From: Acidobacteriota bacterium
Lineage (GTDB): Bacteria > Acidobacteriota > Terriglobia > Acidiferrales > UBA7541
Direction: 5' to 3'
Length of the DNA stretch: 64,000 nt
Assembly: GCA_013289695.1 (NCBI GenBank)
Contig: JABCZK010000013.1
Span: forward strand, 1-64,000
Under the pieces are notes generated by a model that saw only the letters and a program-made list of their open reading frames with translations, was not told the DNA's origin and searched no databases. A program made the position numbers and the translations under genes. Each line of letters opens with the position of its first letter. Within the stretch, counting starts at the first letter, position 1. Positions 17,431-25,386 of the stretch are shown piece after piece.

Positions 17431-18750
17431 TCACAAGAATTCTTCCCCGGCGATGATTTTGCGGACCAGCGGCATGACGGGCGGAGCTTGGTCGCCGATT
17501 GCGAAACTTTCGGATAGGAGGCGCATGGCCGGCAGGAGGCGCGCATCCAAGTTGTAGTGCACGGTGCACAAATTTTCACCGGCTTTCACTGCATCGCCGA
17601 TCTTTTTTTCGAGCACCAGGCCCACCGCAGGATCAACCAAGTCTTCCTTTTTTTCTCTTCCGCCGCCTAGGAGCATGCTGGCGACACCAACCTGCTCGCA
17701 ATGAATCGCCCTGACGTAGCCTGCGCGGGGCGCGTCCACGCGCGCGATGTGCTTGGCATGCGGCAAGCGGCTGGGATCGTCAATCACGCGCGGATCGCCT
17801 CCCTGCAAGCGAATCACTTCGCGGAATGTATCACGCGCGCGGCCGGAAGCAATCATTTCCGCTGCGAGCGCGCGCCCTGACGCCACGGATTTCGAACTTC
17901 CACCGAGGACCAACATCCAGGCCGACAGCTCGAGGCACAGTTCGCGCAGATCGTCCGGGCCTTTGCCATCGAGGACAGCGATGCATTCTTCGACTTCCAG
18001 GGAGTTGCCGATTTTGCGGCCGAGCGGTTGCTCCATATCCGTGATCAGCGCGACGACTTTTTTGCCCATGCGCACGCCGGTTTCGACCATCAGCTCGGCG
18101 AGATATTCGGCATCGGCTTGCTTTTTCATGAACGCCCCGTCGCCAGTTTTTACGTCGAGCACTAGAGCGTCAATTCCTTCCGCCATTTTTTTACTCATGA
18201 TGGAGGCTGTGATCAGGTAGGGGCTTTCAACCGTGGCGGTGACGTCGCGCAGGGCGTAGAGTTTTTTGTCGGCCGGGGCAATTTCGGGCGTTTGACCGAT
18301 CAGGGCGCAATGGACGAGCGCCAGTGTGCAGCGGAATTGTTCGAGCTGCAGATTTACGTTGAAGCCGGGAATGGATTCCAGTTTATCGAGAGTGCCGCCG
18401 GTGTGGCCGAGGCCGCGGCCGCTGATCATCGGCACGTAGAGGCCAGCAGCGGCGACGATGGGGGCGATGACGAGAGAAGTTTTGTCGCCGACGCCACCGG
18501 TAGAGTGCTTATCCACTTTTGGCGCGGGGAGATCGGACCAATCGAGTACTTCGCCGGAATTGAGCATGGATTCGGTGAGCGCGGCTAGTTCGGCACGCGT
18601 CATGCCGCGCCAGAAGACGGCCATGAGGAAGGCGGCTATTTGATAATCCGGGACGCGGTCGTGGGTGGCGCCGTCAATCAGGAATGCGATTTCTTCGCGG
18701 GAAAGTTCCGCGGCGTCGCGTTTCTTGCGAATGATGTCAACAGCGCGCAT
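17431..18750 (-). CDS. pdp: Thymidine/pyrimidine-nucleoside phosphorylase
   Basis: Phosphorolysis of thymidine, deoxyuridine or uridine to base and (deoxy)ribose-1-phosphate. The family signature is clear: VDKHSTGGVGDKTSLVIAP near residue 80, MISGRGLGHTGGTLDKLES, and DVKTGDGAFMKK. The 439 residues match both DeoA and Pdp; the two cannot be separated by eye, so the symbol is a best choice. First gene of the minus-strand salvage operon; nupC follows 31 bp later. Confidence 0.9.
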   Translation of the reverse strand: MRAVDIIRKKRDAAELSREEIAFLIDGATHDRVPDYQIAAFLMAVFWRGMTRAELAALTESMLNSGEVLDWSDLPAPKVDKHSTGGVGDKTSLVIAPIVAAAGLYVPMISGRGLGHTGGTLDKLESIPGFNVNLQLEQFRCTLALVHCALIGQTPEIAPADKKLYALRDVTATVESPYLITASIMSKKMAEGIDALVLDVKTGDGAFMKKQADAEYLAELMVETGVRMGKKVVALITDMEQPLGRKIGNSLEVEECIAVLDGKGPDDLRELCLELSAWMLVLGGSSKSVASGRALAAEMIASGRARDTFREVIRLQGGDPRVIDDPSRLPHAKHIARVDAPRAGYVRAIHCEQVGVASMLLGGGREKKEDLVDPAVGLVLEKKIGDAVKAGENLCTVHYNLDARLLPAMRLLSESFAIGDQAPPVMPLVRKIIAGEEFL

Positions 18751-18870
18751 GAAGGAGGATGCGCCACGCTAGCATCGCGCGTGCAGGGCGTCAATCGTTG
18801 TGCCGCGCGCGGAGTGTAATGTATTGGGAACCTTTCTAACGGCGATCTTCTGGCTGCCTACGATTATTGG

Positions 18871-18908
18871 CGTTGCACCGATGGCGCACCGAAGTGCGCC
18901 GCTACGAC
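18871..18908. repeat. REP-like palindrome, family 2, copy 1
   Basis: Inverted repeat GGCGCAC (18882-18888), loop CGAA, GTGCGCC (18893-18899), followed by GCTACGACT. The same palindrome with loop TGTA and tail GCTACAACT occurs at 21507-21533. It lies in the 195-bp gap between pdp and suhB. Confidence 0.65.
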
Positions 18909-18945
18909 TGCAAATTCGCGGGGCGCTATGCGACGAACCGTCACG

Positions 18946-19743
18946 CTATAGCTGGTTATTTGCGCGGGTGGCGATATCGGCCATCATTTGCTGCATTTCG
19001 GCGTGGATGTGGCCGTTGCTGACCAGCAGATCGGGGCCGCCAGGACGATAGGGGCCACCCCGCAGGTCTGTGACTTTGCCGCCCGCTTCGGTGACGATCA
19101 GGATGCCGGCGGCGGTGTCCCACGATTTCAGGCCAAATTCCCAGAACGCTTCGAAGCGGCCGCAGGCTACCGAGCAGAGATCGAGCGCTGCCGAACCGTC
19201 GCGGCGGACGCCGTGCGAATTCAGCGTGAAATGCCAGTAGTAATGGATGTTCACGTTGTCGCCGCGCTTGTGCGTGGGGAAACCGGTGGCGACCAGGCTG
19301 ACCGCCATCCGCTCAGCGCTGGAAACGTGGATGGCTTTCGCGTTTAGATAAGCCCCCTGACCTCGCGCGGCGGAAAAAAGTTCGTCTGCGACGGAATTGA
19401 ACACCACGCCGAGCAGCGGCACGCCATCATCGAGCAGCGCGATGGAAACCGCAAAGCACGGGTAGCCGTGCGCGAAATTCGTGGTGCCATCGAGCGGGTC
19501 AACGTGCCATTCGTAACGTGAAGCGGCGGTCGCGCCGCTGGAGCCTTCTTCAGCGACGATGCGATGCTCTGGAAATTCGCGGCGCAAGCGACCCACGACG
19601 ATCGCTTCGGAGCGCTTGTCGGTTTCGGTGACCAGATCCACGTCACCTTTATAGGTGATCTTCTGCGGGCGGCTGTGTTCAGCGAGCAGCACAGCGCCTG
19701 CTTCGCGCGCGGCAGCGATGGCGACATCGAGAAATCGATTCAT
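18946..19743 (-). CDS. suhB: Inositol monophosphatase family protein
   Basis: Mg-dependent phosphatase of the FIG superfamily. Motif A appears as WHVDPLDGTTNFAHGYPCF, the metal-binding Glu in RIVAEEGSS, an upstream DLVTETDKRSE motif, and motif B as KSWDTAAGILIVTEAGG. At 265 residues it matches SuhB/IMPase. Besides inositol-1-phosphate hydrolysis, E. coli SuhB also joins rRNA antitermination complexes, so its role here is open. It starts 4 bp after the VWFA gene stop, in an operon with moaD-moaE. Confidence 0.9.
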   Translation of the reverse strand: MNRFLDVAIAAAREAGAVLLAEHSRPQKITYKGDVDLVTETDKRSEAIVVGRLRREFPEHRIVAEEGSSGATAASRYEWHVDPLDGTTNFAHGYPCFAVSIALLDDGVPLLGVVFNSVADELFSAARGQGAYLNAKAIHVSSAERMAVSLVATGFPTHKRGDNVNIHYYWHFTLNSHGVRRDGSAALDLCSVACGRFEAFWEFGLKSWDTAAGILIVTEAGGKVTDLRGGPYRPGGPDLLVSNGHIHAEMQQMMADIATRANNQL

Positions 19744-19747
19744 CGGA

Positions 19748-20701
19748 TTATTGCGCCACTCCGGTTGTGAAGTATTCCTTGCGATAACGCACGTTGTCTC
19801 CGGTGTTTACCGTGACTGTCAGGTGCCGGTCGCTTCCGGGCGGTGGCGTGGGATTGGGATAGTAGCCGAGCAGATATTGCGTGCGCAGCTCGCGATTGAT
19901 GCGGTCGAAGATAGCGGCCAGCTCGCTGAGATTGGTCGGATAGTACATCGCGCCGCCGACACTATCGGTGATGGTGGCGATGGCGTGTTCGCCTGCAGTG
20001 TTCCATCCGGCATCGGATTTCATCGGACGCACTACGACAGTATAGAGCAACACGTTCGACGCAATCGCGGTGCGGCGCGTATCTTCAAATTTTGAGACGC
20101 TGGTGGTTTCGCCGGCGTCGGTGATGATCACCAGAGCGCGGCGGCGCTCCGCGCCCTGGCGGCGGACGGATTGCGAGCCCAGCACCACCGCGTCGTAGAG
20201 CGACGTGCCCATGTCCGGGCTCGTGTCCACGCGGCGCACCGCGCTATCGAGCTGCTTAAGGTCATCGGAAAAATTGGAGAGCTGCACAACATAGGCTCCA
20301 AACGAAAAGACGGCGAGGCGATCGCCGGGGCGGGTCACTTCCGCGATAAAATGCGCGGCAGCTTCGCGTTCGATTTTTAGTTCGATCGCCGCAGAGCCGC
20401 TGGCGTCGAGCATCAGGCCTAGATCGAGCGGGCGATTGGTTTGCGGTTCGAAGCGGACAATTTTCTGCGCGATTCCTTCTTCCGTGAGCTGGAACGCGCT
20501 TTGGGTCAGGCCGATGACCGGCTCGCCCTTGTCGTCCGTGACGCTGGCAAGAATGCTGACCAGATCCGTCTGCACGCGGATCGGGCCCTTTTGTCGCTGC
20601 TGTTGTTGCTGCGTCGGCGGCGGATTGGACGCTCTGGCATGCGCGAACGCGCAGAAACCCGCGAGCGCGAAGGTGCAAAGCGTAGAGATGGCTCGTTTCA
20701 T
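19748..20701 (-). CDS. Secreted VWFA-domain protein (acidobacterial type)
   Basis: Exported protein with a von Willebrand factor A fold, which usually mediates metal-dependent protein contacts. A signal peptide (MKRAISTLCTFALAGFCAFA) and Gln-rich stretch lead to the beta-rich lead-in (VRVQTD-like RVQTDLVSILASVTDDKGEP) and a canonical MIDAS: DASGS at LMLDASGSAA, Thr in DMGTSLYDA, Asp in VIITDAGE. It ends RTQYLLGYYPNP, the usual end of acidobacterial VWFA-related proteins. 317 residues. It sits directly after the moaD-moaE stop (TAGATG) and 4 bp before suhB, an odd trio with no obvious functional link. Confidence 0.88.
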   Translation of the reverse strand: MKRAISTLCTFALAGFCAFAHARASNPPPTQQQQQRQKGPIRVQTDLVSILASVTDDKGEPVIGLTQSAFQLTEEGIAQKIVRFEPQTNRPLDLGLMLDASGSAAIELKIEREAAAHFIAEVTRPGDRLAVFSFGAYVVQLSNFSDDLKQLDSAVRRVDTSPDMGTSLYDAVVLGSQSVRRQGAERRRALVIITDAGETTSVSKFEDTRRTAIASNVLLYTVVVRPMKSDAGWNTAGEHAIATITDSVGGAMYYPTNLSELAAIFDRINRELRTQYLLGYYPNPTPPPGSDRHLTVTVNTGDNVRYRKEYFTTGVAQ

Positions 20702-21421
20702 CTAAGAGGTAGATTCTTCGGAGGCGGAATTGGCTTCCTGAGGGAACGATTCGCCTTCGGCCCAAACGGCGCCCCCGACGAAGAATTCTTTTTTCCAGAT
20801 GGGCACGGTGCGCTTGAGAGTGTCAATGGCGTAGCGGCAGGCGTCGAAGGCCGCAGCGCGATGCGGCGCGCTGACGGCGATGAAGACGCTGGTGTCGCCG
20901 ACCTCCAGGCGGCCGAGGCGGTGGACGATCGCGAAGCGGTGGATTCTAAACTGAGTGTGCATGTGCGCGCCAACTTCGCGCAGCTTTGCGTACGCCATTG
21001 GTTCGTAGGCTTCGTACTCGAGGTACAGCGTGCGTTGGCGTTTGAAATTGTTGCGGACGAAGCCGTCAAAGATCACCGCCGCGCCATCTTCAAAGGCTTT
21101 GAGGCTGAGCAATATTTCGCGCGGCTGGATGGGTTCGCGCACCAGAAGAATAATGTCATCGCTGATCGCGGTTTGTTGGCCACCGCTGACGGGCGGGAGA
21201 AATGCGACTTCGTCACCTGCTGCGAGCGAGGCGCGCCATTCGGCGTATTCTTGATTTACCGACGCGGCGACGGACGGACGAAATTCAGCGAGGCGGGGGA
21301 AACGCCGCGCGTAACGCTCGTAGAGGTCTTCGACGCGCGCGCCTTCGGATAGCTCGGCGTCCTCTTGCGAGACGCCGGCGATGTCTTTCAGCTGGCCGAA
21401 AAATAGAACGCGAACACGCAT
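20702..21421 (-). CDS. MoaD-MoaE fusion (molybdopterin synthase in one chain)
   Basis: Converts cyclic pyranopterin monophosphate to molybdopterin by adding two sulfurs. Residues 1-81 are the ubiquitin-like MoaD (MRVRVLFFGQLKDIAG ... AFLPPVSGG) and from about 85 on is MoaE (FDGFVRNNFKRQRTLYLEYE, HRLGRLEVGDTSVFIAV, catalytic VPIWKKE). The Gly80-Gly81 that must become a C-terminal thiocarboxylate is internal, followed by QQTAISDD, so activity should need cleavage. The M. tuberculosis MoaX is a known fusion of this kind reported to be processed. No other moa gene is in the window. First gene of a three-gene unit. Confidence 0.9.
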   Translation of the reverse strand: MRVRVLFFGQLKDIAGVSQEDAELSEGARVEDLYERYARRFPRLAEFRPSVAASVNQEYAEWRASLAAGDEVAFLPPVSGGQQTAISDDIILLVREPIQPREILLSLKAFEDGAAVIFDGFVRNNFKRQRTLYLEYEAYEPMAYAKLREVGAHMHTQFRIHRFAIVHRLGRLEVGDTSVFIAVSAPHRAAAFDACRYAIDTLKRTVPIWKKEFFVGGAVWAEGESFPQEANSASEESTS

Positions 21422-21496
21422 CTTACGTATTCTACCGTGGAGGCGCGTGCAACGCGAATTCGGGCGGAGTGTGTAGACGGCCAGCGGTGGTTGCGA

Positions 21497-21600
21497 TGCA
21501 ACCGACGGCGCACTGTAGTGCGCCGCTACAACTTCCAGAGCAAAGTCAACGACGCCCGCCTGAAAAGCACACGGCCGCTACGACTGCCAAGGCAAAGTCC
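21497..21600. repeat. REP-like palindrome, family 2, copy 2, with internal repeat
   Basis: GGCGCAC (21507-21513), loop TGTA, GTGCGCC (21518-21524), then GCTACAACT; matches 18882-18908. A 27-bp stretch from 21522 to 21548 recurs at 21574-21600 with 22 of 27 positions the same (GCCGCTAC, then ACT, CCA, GCAAAGTC). It fills most of the gap between the araC-type gene and moaD-moaE. Confidence 0.65.
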
Positions 21601-21629
21601 GAGCCGCGGCTGGCGGAAATCAATCCAGG

Positions 21630-22706
21630 CTAACGAATTTTGGCTGCGCGATAGGCTTGCGGCGCCATGCCATGCCACCTTTGAAAGGCGTGATGGAACG
21701 CGGCGGGGTCGGAAAAGCCGAGGGCGTAGGCGGCTTCGGTGGCGGTGGCTTCGGACCCCAGCAGGAGGCAGCGCGAAAGATTGCGGCGAGCCTGCTCGAC
21801 CAGAAGCCGGTGCGAGGAGGATTCCTGGCGCAATTTCCTTTGCAGCGTGCGGCGACTGAGGCCCAGGTGCCGCGAAGCGTCCTGCAGACCAAAATCTCCA
21901 CTGCACAATCGCTGGCGAATGAAGCTGAGCACGCTCTGCGTGAGATTGGCGTTGCCGGGATCCGCTGCTAGTAGCTGATCGGCCGCTTCGGTGATCACTT
22001 GATGCGCCACGGGATTAGCGTCCCTCAGCGGGGTGCTTAGTGAGCCGCTATAAAGGAGCAGCGCGTTCGCCGGCATGCCGAAGCGCACGGGCGCACGGAA
22101 AATGCGGGCGTGTTCGGAAACGTCCTTGGGCTTGGCGTGTGCGAACCAGACCTCGCGCGGTTTCCATGCGGCGCCGTCTGAGAGACGGTTGAATCGCACC
22201 ACCGTCGCCATGGACATCTCGACATCATGTCGCGGCTCGGGCAGCGGGCAGTTCGAATATTTCCACTGAAAATGTGCGACGGATCCTTCCACATCCAGTT
22301 TGAACGCGCCAACGTTCGTCCAAATTGGTAAATAGCGCTCCAAGGTGCGGAGCGCCTCACCGAGGGTCCGGCTACTGACGACCGAGTATCCGACGATGCC
22401 GTAAGAATTTTGTTCGACCTGTTCACCGACGTGGAGGCCAAAGGCAACGTCTTTGGTCATCCTCGCGGCCAACTCCGAAAGCAGCATCATGTCCGCATAG
22501 GGAATTCTCAGGAGCGGGTCGCGCAGCGCTTCGTGGTCGAGGCCAACGGCCTGGAGCAGATGCCCGACGTTGCCGCGCGGCGCCACCGCCTCAGCGATTT
22601 TGCGGACGGAACGAGCGAAAACTGTGGGGGATCTGGAAATGGGGCTGCTCCGTGGTGCTGCCTGGGTATCTGCCAGGGCCAAATTGCTCACAAAATTTTG
22701 GCGCAA
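21630..22706 (-). CDS. AraC-family transcriptional regulator with arabinose-binding-like N-domain
   Basis: DNA-binding regulator. The N-terminal two thirds resemble the PF12625 domain found in OruR/ArgR-like and FarR-like regulators (LLQAVGLDHEALRDPLLRIP, LGEALRTLERYLPIW), and the C-terminal domain has the two AraC helix-turn-helices: DASRHLGLSRRTLQRKLRQE and ATEAAYALGFSDPAAFHHAF followed by RWHGMAPQAYR. Length 358. Starts TTG at 22706 or GTG at 22691; no strong ribosome site distinguishes them. It is divergent from the CPBP protease gene 121 bp away, the obvious candidate target. Ligand unknown. Confidence 0.9.
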   Translation of the reverse strand: MRQNFVSNLALADTQAAPRSSPISRSPTVFARSVRKIAEAVAPRGNVGHLLQAVGLDHEALRDPLLRIPYADMMLLSELAARMTKDVAFGLHVGEQVEQNSYGIVGYSVVSSRTLGEALRTLERYLPIWTNVGAFKLDVEGSVAHFQWKYSNCPLPEPRHDVEMSMATVVRFNRLSDGAAWKPREVWFAHAKPKDVSEHARIFRAPVRFGMPANALLLYSGSLSTPLRDANPVAHQVITEAADQLLAADPGNANLTQSVLSFIRQRLCSGDFGLQDASRHLGLSRRTLQRKLRQESSSHRLLVEQARRNLSRCLLLGSEATATEAAYALGFSDPAAFHHAFQRWHGMAPQAYRAAKIR

Positions 22707-22827
22707 TCAATCATAGTCCAGGGCAGCGGGCCGGTGCTAGCCTCAGTCTCGATGAATGAGCGCGGGGCGGCGTTTCATTAGGATTCGTGTATCCACCAGT
22801 CGCGTTGTATGTCCGAGGGAGTAGCGA

Positions 22828-23724
22828 GTGCTACCCAACAGCTTTGCGGGGCCGCATGGCCTGCGCGCCAGATGGCGGCTATTGATCTATGCCGCGTTGG
22901 TGTTCGCGCTGGGTTATGGCGCGAACAAGATCGCAGACGCTTTGTTGCACGGAGAACAGCCTGACGCGAGTAGCCCAACGGTCGCGACCGTTACCCTTTC
23001 AGTGGCGTTGTGCGTGCTGTTGCTGGCGGCGTGGGTGATGGGGAAAATCGAAGGCCGCAGCCTCGCCGATTACGGTTTGCCTTGGCGGCGAGCGTTTTGC
23101 GCCGAGTTCTGGCTTGCGTGGGCTATCGGCTTCGTTTCTTTGACGCTGCTCCTTGGGGTCCTGCGGCTCGCGCGCGCCTACTCCCTGGGGCCTCAGCAGC
23201 TGCATGGCTTAGACATACTGAAATACGGCCTGCTGTGGACCGTGACGATGATTTTAGCGGCGACGGTTGAGGAATTTTTTTATCGCGGCTATCTGCAGTT
23301 TACGCTGACGAGCGGAATCGGCTTCTGGCCGGCGGCGGTGATCACCTCGACACTGATGGCCGCGGCGCACATGCTGAATCCCGGCTGGACGGTGCTCGGC
23401 CTGTGCACCGTTGGCGGCTTCGGGCTGATTGCTTGCTTTTTACTGCGGCGGACCGGCGACCTGTGGATGCCGATCGGCCTACACGCCGCATGGGACTGGG
23501 GCGAGACCTATTTCTACGGCGTGCCCGACAGTGGACAAATGGGCAACGGGCATTTATTCCAGGGCAGCTTCCACGGCCCCGCGTGGCTGACGGGGATGCC
23601 GTTCGGAGTGGAGGCGGGCTGGCCGAATGTGGCGCTGTTCCTGATCTGGTGGTTCTGGTTCGCCAAGTGGCTGCGCGAAGTGAAATACCCGAAGTCCGTC
23701 GCGCGAGAGGCACAGACCCGATGA
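22828..23724 (+). CDS. CPBP-family intramembrane metalloprotease
   Basis: Membrane-embedded protease of the CAAX-prenyl-protease/bacteriocin-processing (Abi) family. About seven hydrophobic segments; the catalytic motifs are EEFFYRGYLQ (EExxxR), a His in MAAAHMLNPGW and GLHAAWDWGE. Length 298. GTG at 22828 preceded by GGGAG at 7 nt. In acidobacteria the substrate of such proteins is generally unknown. The stop overlaps the start of the following VWFA gene by ATGA, so the two are coupled. Confidence 0.88.
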   Translation: MLPNSFAGPHGLRARWRLLIYAALVFALGYGANKIADALLHGEQPDASSPTVATVTLSVALCVLLLAAWVMGKIEGRSLADYGLPWRRAFCAEFWLAWAIGFVSLTLLLGVLRLARAYSLGPQQLHGLDILKYGLLWTVTMILAATVEEFFYRGYLQFTLTSGIGFWPAAVITSTLMAAAHMLNPGWTVLGLCTVGGFGLIACFLLRRTGDLWMPIGLHAAWDWGETYFYGVPDSGQMGNGHLFQGSFHGPAWLTGMPFGVEAGWPNVALFLIWWFWFAKWLREVKYPKSVAREAQTR

Positions 23725-25337
23725 ATGTGCGGGCGATCGCTGTTCTCAGTGTCGCGATTTTCGCCGCTGCGATCATCGCGGCACCCGGCACGGGATCGGC
23801 GCGCGCCGAGCAAGATAAATCCGTCCCGCCCCTGCAGCAGCCGCTGCGCGTGGCCACGCGGCTGGTTCAGTTTGACGTGATCGTCCTCGACAAGCACGGC
23901 AGTCCTGTGACCGGGCTTACGAAAGACGATTTCGCGGTGTTCGATAACAAATCGCAACGGACGATTCAGCTGTTCTCTGTGGAAACGAGCCAGCTGTTGC
24001 CGGGTGCGACCGAGCCGCTGCCACCGAACACCTACAGCAACGGAATTCAAGCGGCCGACGTGCCCTCAAACCTCACGGTCATCCTGCTGGATGCGTTCAA
24101 CAGCGGAAGCCTGGATCAGGCGTATATGCGCAGCCAGATTGCAAAACTTCTGGGCACACTGCGCGCGGAAGATCGCGTGGCGCTCTACACGCTCGGAGCG
24201 CGTTTGCGAGTGCTGCACGAATTCACGAGCGACGCCTCGAAACTGGCCGAATCACTGAAAAAGTATCTGGGCGAGCGAGCGCTGGATATGGACGTGGGCC
24301 AGTCCGAATCAATGAGTGTGTTGCACAAAAATCTGGAGGCGGTAGCGCAGGACGCGGGCATTGACGAGAACCAGGCGTTCGCGATGGATCACCGGCACCC
24401 GACGGCGGAGGCGCTGCGTATGATCGCCGAACACGTCGGCTCGCTGCCGGGACGAAAAAACCTGTTGTGGGTTTCGAGCAGTTTTCCGTTCAGTCTGGAA
24501 GCCAATAATCTGCAGCGCACGGCGGATGGGCAGAAAATTCCGTACGCGACGGACGTCGAACTGACGATGAGGGCGCTGACGGAGGCGAACGTGGCGGTTT
24601 ATCCGGTGGACGCGCGCGGATTGATGACTGACCGCCCGGGCGAAGAACGGTCGGCTGCGAGCATGGAGCAAGACATGGAGAATTTCGGAGCCATGGAAAT
24701 TCTGGCGCGGCGCACGGGCGGATTTGCGTTCTATAACACCAATGCGATCAAAGGCTCGATCCGGCAGGCCATTGACGAATCGCGCGTGACGTACCAGCTG
24801 GGATTTTATCCGGAGGATGCGAACTGGGACGGAAGCTTTCACAAATTGCAAGTGAAAGTGAATCGTCCGGACACGCATGTGCAGACGCGCGAAGGGTATT
24901 TCGCGCTGCCGGAGCCGAAGATAGCCGGCCAGACCTGGGCGGAGATGCTTTCAGAAATTGCGACCAGCCCGGTGGAGGCTACCGGAATTCGAATTCGCGC
25001 GCAGGTCACGCCGCCCTATGAGCCCGGTGAGAAAACACTGAGCCTGGTGCTTTCACTGGACACCGCGCAGTTTCAATTTGCACAGGGTGGCGGCGCTTGG
25101 AACGATGTGGTGAGCCTGGCCTACATTCAACTGGATGAAAAAAACCGTGTAATCGAAACGCATCCGCTGCGGCTTCCTCTGGCGATCGATTCCGAGACGT
25201 ACGCGCAGTTGATGAAGCAAGGGATGATCCTCACCCGGGATGTGCAAGTGCTGCCCGGCGCCGCCGGAGTGCAAATAATTGTGCGCGACGGCGGCAGCGG
25301 AAAAATCGGCTCGGTGCGCATCCCGATCGCGCGATAG
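23721..25337 (+). CDS. Secreted VWFA-domain protein with degenerate metal site
   Basis: Exported protein of 538 residues, with signal peptide MNVRAIAVLSVAIFAAAIIA. The usual lead-in (VQFDVIVLDKHGSPVTGLTK, DFAVFDNKSQRTIQLF) is followed by a VWFA fold (TVILLDAFNSGS, GRKNLLWVSSSFPF) and the end motif VTYQLGFYPEDANWDG, then an extra C-terminal beta domain of about 170 residues. The DxSxS metal motif reads DAFNS, so the metal site looks lost, unlike the protein at 19748-20701. A longer frame opens at 23403 inside the protease gene; the ATG at 23721 is chosen because of the signal peptide and the 4-nt coupling overlap. Confidence 0.85.
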   Translation: MNVRAIAVLSVAIFAAAIIAAPGTGSARAEQDKSVPPLQQPLRVATRLVQFDVIVLDKHGSPVTGLTKDDFAVFDNKSQRTIQLFSVETSQLLPGATEPLPPNTYSNGIQAADVPSNLTVILLDAFNSGSLDQAYMRSQIAKLLGTLRAEDRVALYTLGARLRVLHEFTSDASKLAESLKKYLGERALDMDVGQSESMSVLHKNLEAVAQDAGIDENQAFAMDHRHPTAEALRMIAEHVGSLPGRKNLLWVSSSFPFSLEANNLQRTADGQKIPYATDVELTMRALTEANVAVYPVDARGLMTDRPGEERSAASMEQDMENFGAMEILARRTGGFAFYNTNAIKGSIRQAIDESRVTYQLGFYPEDANWDGSFHKLQVKVNRPDTHVQTREGYFALPEPKIAGQTWAEMLSEIATSPVEATGIRIRAQVTPPYEPGEKTLSLVLSLDTAQFQFAQGGGAWNDVVSLAYIQLDEKNRVIETHPLRLPLAIDSETYAQLMKQGMILTRDVQVLPGAAGVQIIVRDGGSGKIGSVRIPIAR

Positions 25338-25351
25338 CGATGCGCAGCACG

Positions 25352-25386
25352 AGGGCTGACTGGGAGGACAGCCCTGACTATTTTTT
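25352..25386 (+). terminator. Probable intrinsic terminator after the CPBP-VWFA pair
   Basis: AGGGCTG (25352-25358) pairs with CAGCCCT (25369-25375); a run of six T follows at 25381-25386 after GACTA. It overlaps the stop of the convergent CocE-like gene. Confidence 0.5.
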
